NCBI GenBank assembly: GCA_033725935.1
Contig: MU867066.1
Span: 806,001 to 870,000 of the forward strand
Reading direction: 5' to 3'
From: Cladorrhinum sp. PSN259
Lineage: Eukaryota; Ascomycota; Sordariomycetes; Sordariales; Podosporaceae
DNA length: 64,000 nucleotides
Below, one piece after another: positions 32,690 through 46,585 of the stretch; the stretch's first letter is position 1, and every line of letters starts with the position of its first letter. The position numbers and the translations under genes were made by a program. Below the pieces are notes generated by a model that did not search any database, was not told where the DNA came from, and saw only the letters and a program-made list of their open reading frames with translations.

Positions 32690-35600
32690 TTAAACTCGGC
32701 GGGAGAACTGGTCAACTTCCGTCTTGGGGAATAGTCCGCTGTTATCGTTACCACGAGCAATGGTCGGCTGCATGTTGCTAAAGTCTTGATACCCATCCGC
32801 AGCAGTCTGGTAGCTGCGGCTATCAACAGCCCGGGATGTCATGGGTGCAACAGGTTGCTGTGTGGAATAATCAGCCTGCGAATATGTGCGGTCGACGGGT
32901 CGGCTGACGGAGGGCAAGTCACCTCCACCAACGCTGGCATAGCTGTTCGAATATGCGTGGCCGCCGACTGGCTGATAAGCCGACGCGTTCTCTGGTTGGT
33001 GGTCATATGACTGGTGGTCGTAATAGCCGCCCATGCTCTGAGTACCATCATACCGAGTCTGTGAGAAGTTGGTGGCCATCGGCACCCCGTGTGATGTAGA
33101 TGAGAGTCCAGGCTGGGCATATGCACTTATTGAACGGCTTGTGACTGGTGTTGACTGGTGACGCACGTGCTTAGCGTGGTTCCCTGTCATCGCACTTCCA
33201 TACCCAGCTTGGCCATACCCAGGAGTCTGCCACTTATCCCAGCTTTGTTGGTACTGCTGGCTATACATCGGATAGTTTCCATTTCTCTGCCGATCCTGGG
33301 TGATCGGATATCCAGAGTATCCGTCTGTTGTTTGGTAGGAATTATAAGCCGGGTAAGACGATGTCACAGGTTGTTGCGTTGGCCAATACCCAGCATTGCC
33401 GGCGTCACTAACTGACCGTTGATGGCTATTGTTCCGTACATCCTGATCCCTGTAGCCCAGGGGAGTCGGGAGAGGGCCAGTCGAGCCTGGATGATCCAAG
33501 CTTCCACTCCGATTGGCCCGCGAGCCTGCTGTTGCGTTCCAGTCACCTTGAACTCGCTCCGGATAAACAATCGGGCGGACTTCCGGGACGGTACGCATCA
33601 TTGTCCGTGGGGGGTATTGGGTTTGCGATTGGTTTGGCATGATACGCGGCCGCTTGTAGTCTTCCCGAGAGAACCGCATGCCTTCATCAACATCACCCCT
33701 GTCCTCATCTTGTGCGCGATGCTTCTCGCGGAGGGAATCCCCTACGGACTGCCTACGTCCCACGGACTTGCTCTTGCCCTTGGCTGCCTTTGCCTTGGAT
33801 TTGGCCGTCTCGCCTTGGATAACGGGAAGGATCTCGAAATCGGGCAAGTCACCTTTACCCATGGGCCTCAGATCCTCAAACAATCGCTGAATGAATCTGA
33901 TGATCTCAGCCGACTTGTGAATTACGGGCTCCTCACCGGGTGCTCTGGTGCACAGCGCCAAGAGCCAATCCGGGAGTGTAACCATGACTCGGTTGCTGGA
34001 CAACATGTCGTCTTCACCCTCGGCGGGTATGTCATCTTCATCAATCTCGTGATCGAGCTCGAAGGCCTTTCGCTTTAGTCCGCGACCAGAGTCGGAGGCA
34101 GTCTTGGCACCATCAGTAGCCTTTGAGCGCTTGTCGGACTCGCGTTTGCGGAGATGGAGTGTCCATCCCTTAAGTTGACCTCTCTCAGGCTGTCCCACTT
34201 CGAGATTATGATTGGACCATGCCTCAACGCGCAGAATCTGGGCGATGATCATGTATATGATGCGGCGCAGGTAGCCTTCGTCATTGCGGTAGCGTGCCCT
34301 CTGGTAGTGCTTTCTACAGAAATGTACCCAGACATTGTTTGGGATGGCGCGGGTCTCATTCTTGTTTCGACCAAACACGTGTGACATGCCCTTTCGCCAG
34401 TTAGCCTTGGTGGGGTCCTCGTTGATGCGGCAATCCAACTTAAAGACGCAGAATCGATCATGCCGGAAGTCCACCAGGCGCCACAGATCGCTGTGGCTGT
34501 TGTAGGGAAATTGCTGGTCCGGTGGACCAATGACCAGGTTTACCAGTGTCCGGTCTAGATATAGGGGGCCTTTGTCAATATTGCTTGGACTCTCAGGGCC
34601 ATAGACCCTGTCTGCGAAGGGGGGCACATCGTTGACCTGGGCCGTGTAAGCGGCGATGGCGCCCGGCTGTTCGAAGTCTGCCGGTTGAATATGAGGTGAC
34701 TGCGACTGCGATGCCTGGGATTTGCTGTGCACATCGACCTCGCGTGTGATATCGACAGCCCTGGGCAAAGATTTGTTAGTATGAGCGCCAGCTGCCAAGC
34801 AATTATAAATCGATGCGTGAGTTTTCCAGGAACGGAAATAAAGTGGGGCAGACTTTTGCACTTGCAGCAAGGCTTGCCCTGAATCTGCCCCACTAAAAGC
34901 CCTGCCGCTGCAACGGCTGCGCAGATCTGACCGTGGGGTAAATGGTTTTTTTTTGGGGGGGGGGGGGGAAGCTCGGGAACATCCGCCATCCTGGTATCGC
35001 CAGCGACGACATTCATCATGAAGGGTTGTAGTGATTTAATGCAGGAATATAGATGGGATTCCCTGAGGTTGTCTCAACTCAACTTACCCATTTACATCTG
35101 ATCCGCTGTTGCCATCAACTGGTGATGGTTCGCCTGATCCGCTGTTTCCACGTCGTATAATGACAGCATCGGATGGGGACCCAGCCCGCATTGGGACAGC
35201 GATCGAGTTCGACCTGCTGGAGTGGCCGGAACTGGCAAAACGTTGGGTGTTGTCTTGCTCGCGGCCAGGAGGAGTGTTGTTGTTCACCATAGTAAAGCAT
35301 GGACCGATATCCTGGTTGCGACCTGTCGACCGTCGGTCGGCCATGCTAGCGGTGTTGTCGATTTGAGCACCTGGGTAGGTCAATTGCTGCGAATAAAACC
35401 TTTGATGCTTGGAGTAAGGTGTTGAAGATGGCTGGTAACAGTTGGTACTATTGCTGTTGTTGCTTGAGTGCGGAAACGACCCAGATTCCGAAACTGTGGA
35501 AAGAGAAGAAATTCGCGAGTGATTGGTGCCCGAGTAGGAGGAAGAAGAGTAGGAAGAGGAAAGCGAGCTTCGACTGGCCGATAGTTTATGAGCTCCCTGG

Positions 35601-35941
35601 GAAACCGGGCTAACCAATGAAGTGTGACTGCCCTCAGTGGGAGAATCGTCCATGAAAGCGGGTCTTGCCTCTGCAGGACTTGGGATGGATTTCGTATCTA
35701 TTGTCAACGGCAATGAATAGCCCCCGGCGTCCCACGGCGTTCGATTACGGGTCCGCGTCGGCGAGTTGGACCCGCTCCGTCCTCTCGATTGGTCCCTCTC
35801 TGGCGAGGGGGTTGGGACTGCTGTTGAGGTGGCAGTCGTATCCCCCGTGGCAGAAGGTGTTGAACTTGCGATTGAATCCCTCCGCTGCACTCCCAGCCCT
35901 CCTCCCGCGCAAGAGACGTTCAACAATGAAGTCACGTCCAT
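32690..35941 (-). CDS. fungal regulator-like protein (tentatively ORP1/OefC-like)
   Basis: Two exons (35941-35088 and 34760-32690) give 974 residues. The 327-nt intron starts GTAAGT, carries ATACTAAC before CCCAG, and joins SDVNGAVDIT. The ATG at 35941 opens MDVTSLLNVS; the frame above it has no ATG. The first 300 residues are Ser/Thr/Pro-rich and probably disordered. A conserved core (about 370-520) includes DLWRLVDFRHDRFCVFKLDC, RAIPNNVWVHFCRKHYQR and RRIIYMIIAQILRVEAW; basic stretches (GRGLKRKAF, KSKAKAAKGKSKS) could be nuclear localisation signals. The C-terminal 300 residues are rich in Tyr, Gln, Ser and Gly. The core reminds me of fungal proteins labelled ORP1-like or OefC, linked to development, but that name is from memory and uncertain. 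Gene structure is much surer than function. Confidence 0.82.
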
Positions 35942-36561
35942 GATAAGCAAGCAGAGCCAACCGGCTCAGGCACACATTCGCTGTCCCAGTGATCAACACA
36001 CTATGAAGCGCGCCCTCACGCCCGCGGAATTTCGGCCGAATCAAAACTTGATATCCGATTCTCAACCAGTGAAGGGTCGAAAGAAGATATTCCAGAAATT
36101 CCCGAAATACCACACGTGTCGTTCGTCGTCGGCGGATCCCGCTATATCGTCCCAACAACTGCCTCGCTGTTCACCTGCGTGATCAACTTGAGTCTTTGCC
36201 CCTCCCAACAGGCGTCCGTATCAGCCCGATCTTGTTGAGATTTTGCTCCGACCTTCCGTCACAAAGAGGTGTCCCGCCTTCCGAGCTTGCAGTTTCAGCT
36301 CCACGTTCAAATGTCGGTGTCTCAAAACTAGGTCGTCCAAGCTTCCTCCAGTCAGGCACCAACAAAGATCAGCACTCGGCCAGTTCTCTCTGTGCCACAC
36401 CAGATCGCCTTCCGCTTTGCCAGCTTCACTAACCCGAGGGGTGGCGTTCGATTCGATACCGACGTCAGGACCCAAAATCGCTCAGGTTTGCTGTGATAGT
36501 GCTTGGCCCAGTCCAGCAATCAATAGCCTTGAGCGTTGCCAATGTTCTCTTCGTCGCAAGT

Positions 36562-36587
36562 GTCGTCGTCGTCGTCGTCGTCGTCGT
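36562..36587. repeat. (GTC)n trinucleotide tract
   Basis: About eight tandem GTC units in the region upstream of the regulator-like gene. Confidence 0.85.
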
Positions 36588-39500
36588 TACGGCCGGTTGC
36601 TCAAGGGCGTTTCGTTCACAAAGCACTTTGTCCCAAAATACGCACCTAGCCACGACACAGGGTAACCTTTGCCTTATACCGACAGGCCCTCGAGAAAGAA
36701 AGGGGTTCTTCCACTTGAAGAGATGGCCAAGACTTGTTTTCGGGATCGACGTTTGAGACTCGCACAGACAGTCCCACAGACGGCTCGATGGCACCCGAAA
36801 CGCCTCTGATCCAGGAATTCTAATGGCACAAGTGATAAGAGTTGTTGAAGAAACATCTGCTGCCACACCCGATAATGCTTCCAAATAAACTGATAGCAGG
36901 TATGAGCCAAACTGAAACCTGATAATCACAAAATAGCTGTACTGACCGGCAACAGAGAGAAGAAGGTACTTTGTCAGGCCGTTGATCGTTATCGAGCAGC
37001 CTGGCCGAAGAAAAAGAAGAAGAGGGACCAACCGGTGGCCGATATTCGTCGTCGTCGTTGTCGTCGTCGAGGGTAGGCAACAAAGGGATGAGAAGAAAAA
37101 GGATACAAAAGATCAGATCGATGTTCCCTAGTTGGGAGGTGCCAGCTACCTAGGCGTGCCGAGAGAGGAAGTAGAGAGGGGAAGCCGGGCAAAGCTTTGT
37201 CAAGAATCAAGAACAGGAGCAAAAGATAAGATGAATGTTGGCAAGAAGCCCTTGAAAGGCCAAGGGATGCGAAGAGAGGAGGACAGATGAATCGGTATGG
37301 AGTTAAGGCCGGTGCTCTGGCGCATGAATCGATGGCACAGTCCGAGGACAGTACGTATTTGGGTGTCGTGGTATGGTATATCCCGGAAGAGGTCCACCGG
37401 GGATCCCATGGATGCCGGCTCGATGTCTGCTAGGGTAGGTGAGGTGGTGTGTGGTTTTGCGTGTCGCTCTGCGACTTCTTGGGCCGAACTGGGATCAGCA
37501 AAGAAACCCATGAATCGCAAATCCGGGGCGGGCAGCCTGAGAAGAGTTCCTAGGAACGGGCAGAAGCCCAGATGGTTGCACGGCCGAAGCGTCAAGCAAG
37601 GATGGCAACGATGGCAAGGGTTCTGAACAGAGTTTCCATGTGCGGCGCCGCGCCCATGTCCTCGCATTCTTTGCATTAAACAGGGTCTAGTTGATGTTTA
37701 GGGTTCCCCACACGAAGTATGGGCCGCGGTGGTGGTGGTAGTGCCAGTTGGTGTTAGGTGGACATGGCTCGCAGATATCCCCGAGACGGGTGTACATCTG
37801 TACAAGCGGTCTCTCTCTGGTCAAGCATCCTTGCAGGTTTGCCTGCTGGCGTGTGGATGTGTGGAAAGTGTGGATGCGGCCTGCCGCAGAGCCTTCTCCG
37901 CCCTCGACATCCTTGGCTCTTGTCGGTTCACCTCTAGTTACCACCTCTGCTCTTGGCTACATCCCATATGCCGGCCGCTTTAAGGAGCCCAGGCCCATGC
38001 GTCAGATTGGTCCATTGAAGATCATGGCGTCAGATGCTCGTCTGAACCATTTTGCTGGTGATCTCCATAGGGGACCGTCTGGGCTCAGGCATCCAAGGCG
38101 ATGGCCTTCCAGAAAAGCAGGGGTGGTATGGATGCACAAACACACAGACAACAGAGCATCGCACCCTGGGAGAGGATTTCCTCTCGAGACATCACAAGAG
38201 GCCCAGGTTGTATTGCAGTTATGGACTCAGGCACTCAAGCAGTCACTGTGGCGCAGTATTCTCCAGGATCGACAAGCTGAGACCATGAGATGGGGCGTGA
38301 AACGTCTCTCGGAGAGCCATGTTTGACGGTGGGTGGGCGGGGGGAGGAGAGAAGAGAATGGACGGGTTCTCGGGTACCTTCCCACAACCGGATTGGGATA
38401 TCGAGTCACAATCGGGAGGGTGCTGGCGGACATTTATGAAGGGTTTTTTTTTGCTCCTGGGACCGTCGGAACCGTGCTGTTCAAGGTCGCGCAAGCGTTG
38501 CCTTAGCTGAAGACAAAGTACCAGGTACCCGGACATGGGACACAAGCGTCTGAAGAACAAGACCAAAGACAAGCCGAAAGGATCCAGTTCAACGGTTTCC
38601 CCTTTCTGGGAGGAGACGAAGTTAGCAAAAACCATGCCAAGCTAACGGGATGGGGTTAAGACACGGTTAGCAAGTGCTGGGATCGAAAACGGAGCCGTTG
38701 TCGCTGCTAATTTAGCAACGCCCTGCAGCAGCCACACGATACCCGAAACGTCACCTTCTGGACGATGTAACTCTGGGCACGCACACCGTGGCACACCCCA
38801 GGCCCAGGAACTCACTACACTGTTAACAACCCGTTCAAAAACCACCATTGCTTCCACTCTTCCTTCGTTTGAGAATCTCCCCAATTTGATGATCACATTT
38901 GCTACTAAATGGCGGTGCCGACGGTATTCTTGACATGGGTCTTTATTCCCTGTTGTCGAGTTGTATCAAAGATGTTTGTCAGGAGGGGACCGGTGCTTGT
39001 TAGATCGCCCTGTCGCAGGATGAAAAGGGAACGAAGGGATAGAGCATGGGTCTGCGTGGGAGTGCCAAGCCCACACACATAATCTTGTAGCCGAGATTTC
39101 TATACCTCAAGAGGCAGACGACAAAAGAAGAGCCGCAAGCATTCCTTTCACTGCGTCCCAGCGTTGGCTCGGCCACACTTTAGCAGGATAGCCATTCCCC
39201 AGGTTCGTGGGCTGCTTGGGTGCGCACTGCCGTGGCTCAGCATTGGTAGATATCCAAGTGAGTTGCGATTGGCTCCTTGGAGACATGCTCCCCGTGTTTC
39301 AGAACCCAACGTGGTGTGACCCGACTTTCATTTTTGACGGGCCTGGGAAACGGGCGTCGAAGCAAACTGAGGCCCCTAAAGATGCTTTCTTTTCGCTTGC
39401 AAGATTGGCGCTAATTGGGAGGGCTCAAAGGTCTGAAAGATTCGGAATTCCATGCAGAAGTTGAGACATGTCGAGCGAGATATCTTTGTTTCAGCTGACT

Positions 39501-42500
39501 GCCATTTGTCCCAAGCTGCAGCTCGGCAAGTTTATGCGATAAGGAGTGAAATATTGGACTGTATACATTGAAAGGATATGTGCAAAATGGCCGAAACTTG
39601 GGGATTTTCGGGGAAATGGTGAATTTCGAATTTCTAACTTTGGGTTGGTGGTGGGGTCGCTTCGAACATTCCTTCCCCCATCACAACCTACCGGACTCCC
39701 ACTTTCCAGGTTCAGCTGTCACGGCCCCATTGCTGGTGACTCCTGGAGATCTGGGCTGGTTTGACCTTCCAGGTTCGCAGGCTTCCGAAAAATGGATCTC
39801 GGAATAAGGTTGATGATGTGCCCATGACCTGCTGCGAGCCCGCCGTCTGGTTCGAGCATGTAGTCTAATTATTCAATCTGCAACTCGGCAAAAACCCGGA
39901 AAGAGTGACTGATGATTGATCGAGTTTATTCAGCACTAGTCAGCTTCTGTGCCGCGCAGTGAAGATAGGCGTGTACCTGCGCTCCCTCTGTTACACAAAC
40001 TAGAGAATTGGACGCCTGATTCGGTACTTGGACTGGGAGCGGCTCAAAAATAGAATCGCCTCTACCCGAGATTCCCTGTCTTCATCAAGGCGGTTCCGAT
40101 GTCTCCATTCGTTCTAGAAACTCAAAAGAACATCTCGACTTTTACCGGTCTCGCTCTCACAGACGGGCCTCATTTCAGATGCCTATTCTACAAAAGCTTG
40201 TCTCTGGCTTGGCCGCTTCTGTAGGTTTCGGACAGTTTCAACCCGTGTTGCTTCATGGCAACACAGGCAATCTCGGATGCCACAACTTTCTGGTACAGCA
40301 CGGCAAAACAATCACGAGACCTGGGAGATGCTACAAGACGATGATGATGAGGTGTATCTCCAAATCCGAGTTCAAATTCGAATTTCAGGAGCCACAAGTG
40401 TCAAGGTGTCAAACTGTGTCTCTGAAGTTTCTCGCACAATCCCAACATCATCTGAACTACGAGAGGATCCTCTGTGGAACACGCCACCATCACAGATGCA
40501 ACAGCGGGTTGTTCTTTTTCTGGCTAGCCCCATGGGGATATCCCACGATATCAGCTATTTGAGCAAACCAGCCGGGGTTTATTTCCATTTCGGATCTGCT
40601 TGACGGCCATGTTCAATCCTTTCGATACTTCGTGGAGCAAGAGATATCTAAAAGGCCATCGAAGACACCCGGCCATATATGAGTGTAAAAAGGCTAAGCA
40701 TCCACGGAGGAGGCGTGAAAACTTGGCTCCCACCGCATACGCCCAGAACAAGCAATTATGTGCCGTCTAGAATCATCTCGCCTGGGTCTCCACAGCGTCT
40801 CTTCAATGTGCATTTCGCACTCGATGTCGAGGTTGACCACAAGCTTGAGTTCTCAACCCCAATCAGGCAATATTCTACCCGTAACCGGCTTCGAAGACTG
40901 GTCAATTTTGTAAGATCTGTGTGCTCTCTAGCTATACGCCTTCGGATCTACTATACCCGGGAGTGATGCCTGTGGTACCAACGAGACTCCAATGATAATT
41001 ACTGTTGCCTGGTGCGCTAAACATAGTCAGCCACTCGGCAGTCTTTCGTGCTTGGCTCGGGCGTGGGGAACCCTTCATCGCGGCCGAGAGTTGAGGAAGG
41101 ATGTGAAGGAACCGCCTTGCAGCATCGTTGAGATCAACAACTACCAGAACCAGAGGCTCTTGCCGACACTGAAAACGGACTACGCCAACGTTCGGCTTAA
41201 CGGAGAACTTTAGTGCAAAAATAGCCACAACCATTAGAGAGCACATCGGATGAGGGCTGCGGCAAAGCAGCGCGGCTGCTTACCGAAACTGCTGGCTTCC
41301 CGCGTGTGGCTTTCTGGATGAGGTCTTTCCAACTATGGGGTATGAGACGGCTTGTGCTATTCGGCAGACCCCTGGATTTTACAGCCACCACCTTTTCACT
41401 CTCTCAGGTCGGCGCGGTATGCGATGATCACAACTTCTTCGTCTGCCTACGCACCTAACCGACCACTCATCTTGCGGGAACAGCCACCCATCTTCGACTA
41501 TATCAATCCATCGCGCCCCTCAAAATATGCATGCCAAGCACTAGGCTATTCCTTATGGCCATCGATCAAGAAAAGCGGCAAAGCAGGAAACCACTTTTCG
41601 GCGCCGATGCGCATCTTGCTCGGACTTTTGATGAAGGCACATGGTAAAATACTACCTCCCCAGTCTCTCTTACATTACCCGGCCGAGCCAGCTTTGTTTT
41701 CCCACGCCGCCATCGCCGCATGTATGGAATCAAGGGCTAGGGTGTGGAATGAGAAGAAACTGTGCCGCATTCAGAACAAAAGTCTGACATTGCATATTGT
41801 GCGGAGGGAACTTTTGGACTTTAAAACGGCTGCGAAAAAGGGGCACAGATTGGATACTAAACCGAAACTCGGCAGTAACTTTATCCTCCGGTGATATCGA
41901 CGACGCGCTGTGCCCGAGAAAACGAGCCCAGCAAGCATTTTTTTATGGACAGCCAGAGCATGGAAATTTTGTCGAGAGCTGGCAAGACGGCTATCTACCC
42001 TAGCTCTTCAAGAAAGGGGAGTCAACGGTAAGGATGGTGGGTGCTGGAGTGTACAACATGAGTGGTTTGAAGTGCTCCATGTGTCTCAGGTTGAATTATT
42101 ACACCGCAGAAACGGATCATGTACTATTGCATGTGGAAATACCGTATATCGGAGGTTTTTGAGGTAATTCTCGTTGTCGGATTTGTCTCGGGTGACTGCT
42201 GCATAATTTTGACTTCAATGCAGCATGGTGATGTTGATTCCTATCTCATGCTTCCAGCATCCCACGAGCGCGTTAGTTCTCTGGCCTGATTCTGACAGCT
42301 CAACGACATCATGGGACGATTATCCAGCACGCATCCGGCCACTGAGGCCGGAAAAGGGGACCGCGGATGCTACAAACAAACATGTCATAACTACATTTTC
42401 CCCCACGGGAACACATCCGTCCGTACCTTTTTTCAAGCGAAAAATTGTACAGGTAAGTACCTACAACTCCGGCCTTTTTCTACGGTACCTACTCTACGAT

Positions 42501-43929
42501 AATGCGTCATACAAGATTCTGTAGTTACCCGCTTGTGTGTTCCCCTAAAGTAGGCTTCGACTGGCTTCTCGTCGATCACGAGCAAGTTGCGGAAGGGTAG
42601 GCACCTCATTCTCACTCACTCAGTTGCATCACCTCCAACCAGACCATGTAACAAAGGGACTTGCTCGCCAGCAGTACTGGCATGGATCGCGCGGTCTCCC
42701 CCTATCTCTCTCTGACCGGAAGAAGGAGCCGTCAGTTCGACAACCCTCACGTACTCGGAAACAAACCTGGAATAATTGTTATCGGATGTAGCATCCGAGT
42801 CTTGACTTCAGCTTCCGTCATCCGGAACCCTTCTCCCTGTGGGGTTTTCTTGCTCATCTGATGGGGACCTGCATATAACCTTAAGCAAGGTACGAAAATA
42901 CATACATCATGCTGAGGTCATGGTAAAAGAAAAAACTCCTTCTCGTCATTTTTGCGGATCCTGGACCAAACCCTCCGGATTTTCCCAAATGGCGGCACAA
43001 AAGTCTGGGTGGGAGGTTCGAGGAACGACGGGAGATCATGTGGATAGAGGATAAGGGTAAGTTAGACTGAGTGAGGCATTTGCCACTCCCACAAGCCATT
43101 TCGGACTGAACTAAACGAAAGAGAGAAGAAGAAACAAATTAGGGGAAATAAATATAAACAAGCACAAACTTTGATGTCAATGGTGTATATTAAAAAGAAG
43201 TGATTTGCCTAACCTGTGTAGCAGGGGGTTTTCTAAAGGAAACTGGCCAGGCAAACTAAAGGCTACACCATTGTTCTTTATTTTTTTTATTTTTTTTATA
43301 TATTTGACAAACTAAAAATAAGGAGAACTTCTACTTACCTATGGCTCCATACTAAAATAATCAGTACCATGCAAAGTCTGCCATCAAACTGAAAGTTTCC
43401 ATGATGGATGAACCTTTTTCCCTTCTACTGCAAGAGAAAAAGAGAAAGATACGCTGCATTCTTCGTTTTTCTCTTCCCATAATACGATTAGACATCATCG
43501 GTGCGTGCGTTCAGCAGGATATTTATTTTATCTAGTGTAGTGTAGGTTTTTTTTCATACCATCACGCAAGAAGAAAAGAAATGCGGCCTCCCCAACGGAG
43601 AATTACAACCATGATGATGATGATGAGCCTCAAAATTTCTCTGTGACAAGTGTGCAGGTTTAGTACTAGTACCTCTCACTGTCGACGTGGCATAACACAC
43701 CACATACAATACATACATTCATACACACATGCATGTTTTGACTATCTATGTATTTTGGGCATGAGGATGTATCAGTTCAAACTCTACCTGAGCATCATTC
43801 ATTCGGTTATTCGCATGTACAAAGTTCTACGCCATGAGAAAAGAAAAGTAGAATTTGTTTAGAGATGAAATTGGAACAGGTGGGTGGTAGAGAAGATATG
43901 TACATAAGACCGGTATGGCCAATGATCAT

Positions 43930-43955
43930 ACACACACACACACACACACACACAC
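43930..43955. repeat. (CA)n dinucleotide microsatellite
   Basis: About thirteen uninterrupted CA units. Confidence 0.9.
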
Positions 43956-44079
43956 TCAAAAATCGGTCAAGACGTGGAATGTTGTGTTCAACATGAAAAC
44001 TCTCTCGTCTGAAAATACGCCTACTGTATGTACTTATCAGAGTAAAGGGACGGGTTCGGTAAAATTGTCATCATGTACG

Positions 44080-44121
44080 GTGGTGTGTGGTGTGTGGTGT
44101 GTGGTGTATGGTGTGGTGTGT
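44080..44121. repeat. GGTGTGT tandem repeat
   Basis: Imperfect tandem GGTGTGT(G) units, degenerate towards the right end. G-rich on plus strand; a G-run follows at 44340-44353. Confidence 0.8.
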
Positions 44122-44568
44122 TGCACCTGACGTGAGTTACTCTGTACAACAACCAAAAAAAGGCAACCAGCCAGCCATTTCATGCACGGGACATGCATGT
44201 GAGGGTGAGTGGGTGTCATGGACGGAACCCGCCACATGGAGAGGGTTTTTTTTTTGTTGCTGGTGAAACTTGGACGCCTTGGGGGATTTTGTGACACTGA
44301 TAGAACGGTCTAGACCTGTCGTTCAGCTGAGGCGAGAGAGGGGGGGGGGGGGGCGGATTGGGTACCGCCTGACTGGGACTTGTGTGACGGTCGGAAAGTT
44401 TTCTTTGTTGTTGCTGTTGTTGTGCTGTCCTACTTTTCAAGAACAGAAAGCGGGAAAGGGGCTAGGGAAAAGTGGGGAGAATGAGAAGCGGGCTCACAAC
44501 CGACAACTGGCAGCAAAGACGGAAGAGAAACATCTGTTTTTGTCTGATCTAGTTTTCCTACTGGTTGC

Positions 44569-46585
44569 TCAAAGTTTAGAGTCCGTTTTGCTAGCATCGT
44601 GTTGGTTGGGTCCCTTACCAGGACCGTAAACGATGGCCTGGTCGAGCTCCAAACCTCCCTTCACACCTCCTGCCTCGGCGGTATCCCCAACAGCGAATCC
44701 TTTCTTCCTCAGGAACCTGTCACACATGGCCTCAATCTCTGTACCGGGGTACGCTGCGACATCCAACAAGAACAAGACCGCAATCAAAATCTCAGCCAGG
44801 CGGAAAGTAACATCCCGAGCTTCGGGTAGTAATTCATCCTGCATTCTGCTCTCAATCTTGGCCTTCAGCACCTCCCATTCACTCTTCACCTTGCCCCTAA
44901 CCTCCGCCCGTTTAATCGTTTCCAGCCCACTGTGAACAAACCACTCAACAGCCTTGACACACTTCTCTCCCTGTAAAGGATGCTTCAAAGCCCTGACGGT
45001 ATCACTGGCCAACACATCCGTAGTCCCCTCCCAGATAGCCCCCACGCACGCATCCCTAAACAGCCTCGAAACATTCAAGTGCTCCGACTCGACATTCTGC
45101 ATGTATCCCACCCCACCCAGACTCTCCATGCACTGATAAACGAGCGGGATTGTGTTCTCACATACATAACTCTTGTGCAGAGATGACAAGATCCTCAGCA
45201 AATACGGAACCACCTCCTTCGGTGGAGTCGGCACTACCGCTACCGTCGCCTTAAGACCCCCGTCTTGATTGTCCTCTCCTCTCTCATCCTGCCCCAAAAC
45301 CCTCAAAGTAAAAAAAGTCAACAACATCATTCCGTGATAGTCCCCCGCAATCGAGCTCAAAGTCCTCATATGCAACGGATGTCGCCCCAAACTGATCCTC
45401 CTCCCTTTTCCCACCCCAACCTCCCTCACGAGCGCAAAAGCTTTTGCAATCCCCAAAGCCCTACCCAAATACCCAACAGAAGAAACGGTAGTGTGCACCC
45501 TAGTGATATTCAGTATCGTGCTGATCTCCTGGATTCCTTTGCCCTCCTCGCCAATCATCCACCCTCTCAGTCCCTTCAACTCCAACTCGGCGGTGGGTAA
45601 ACTCTGCGTCCCGAATTTATGTTTCAGTCGCTGAATGGTGACGCCGTTTAGTTCCGTGCCACCGCCTTGCTCGCCTGTATGAGAGACGAGAGCAGGGTTA
45701 TGCCTCCTCATTGGAGCGAAGAAGGCGCTGACCGGTTTTGAGGGGGATGTTTTTGCGAGGAGTATGGTCATGGATGAGTCCGTTGCTGAGGAGAACCATT
45801 TGAAGCCTGAGATTGAGTACGGGCCTTGGGGGGTGTTTTCTTCAAGTGAGGCTAGGGGGTTTGGGGAGGAAGAAGGAAAAGGGGAGTAAGTGGCTACTGT
45901 TTCTGTTTGGGAGACGTCGGAGCCTCCTGTTCGTTCCGTCATCCATTGGCCGCTTGTCCATGCGTAAGAGGGGTCTCGGGAGGTGAGGTGGTTGTATGCG
46001 TTTTGGAAGACGGAGAGTTCGAGGGGGGAGAGCTTGGACTTGGCCTTTGGGTTGGCGAGGTGACGTTGGAGGAGACGGGCGGCACCGTCTTGCATTGCCG
46101 CTGGACATAAGGTGTTGGCGCAGGAGCCTTCCCAGAGATGACAGCGGAGGAACTGGACGAGGCGGGTGTATGGGCCGTATTCGGTCGTGTCGTAGTTGAT
46201 TGCTACGAAGCCTTTGGACAGGCCAAACTCTTGAAGTTTCCTCCATCCTTCTGTGACGATGAGCTCGCTTTTCGGTTTGCCAAAGGAGTCTCGACCGTGT
46301 CCGCGGATGTAGGGTTGGTTGTGCTCGGCGTCGGTTACCCAGTCGAAGATTTGTTGTGTCAGGACTTCATCGCCGAGTTTGGAAATTTCTGGGCTGACTT
46401 TATCCACGAGAGTAGGAGGGAGGAACACTAAAGCAGTAATTAGTATATCAAGACAATGTAATGAACCCATTGCTCGTAGGTAGCTTACGCTTTGCTACCC
46501 GTTGGAGGCTGATATCGTCATACCACTGGTTCTTGATGACGGGCTGTTGCTGGAAGAAACCTGTATTGCTACTGGACGGCTCCAT
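44569..46585 (-). CDS. AidB-like acyl-CoA dehydrogenase family protein
   Basis: Two exons (46585-46489 and 46427-44569) give 651 residues; the intron starts GTAAGC and joins RVAKLFLPPTLVDKV in frame. Family signatures include an N-terminal segment with GHGRDSFG, the flavin-loop motif MTERTGGSDV (195-204), GFKWFSSATDSSM, a core ARG-helix region TRVHTTVSSVGYLGRAL, and C-terminal SLGGVGYMQNVES followed by AIWEGTTDVLASD. These place it with bacterial AidB and its fungal homologues, flavoproteins of the acyl-CoA dehydrogenase superfamily; AidB is induced by alkylation damage in bacteria, but the fungal role is not established. Length is above the usual 540-600 because of the extended C-terminus. 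It is divergent from a SNF2 repair-type helicase across 840 bp, which may be coincidental. Confidence 0.9.

Larger units (their letters stand above)
35942..44568. other. 8.6-kb gene-poor region
   Basis: No convincing gene on either strand. The part next to 35942 should hold the promoter and leader of the regulator-like gene. Several open frames of 120-190 codons occur (for example 37748-38326 and 41352-41894 on plus, 36465-37031 on minus), but none shows a domain, plausible splice structure or sensible composition. Microsatellites occur at 36562, 43930 and 44080. No terminal repeats or transposase-like sequence were noticed. Confidence 0.5.

Noticed and set aside
37748..38326. 192-codon plus-strand frame in the gene-poor interval
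   Set aside because: No domain, repeat-like composition and overlapping frames on the same strand.
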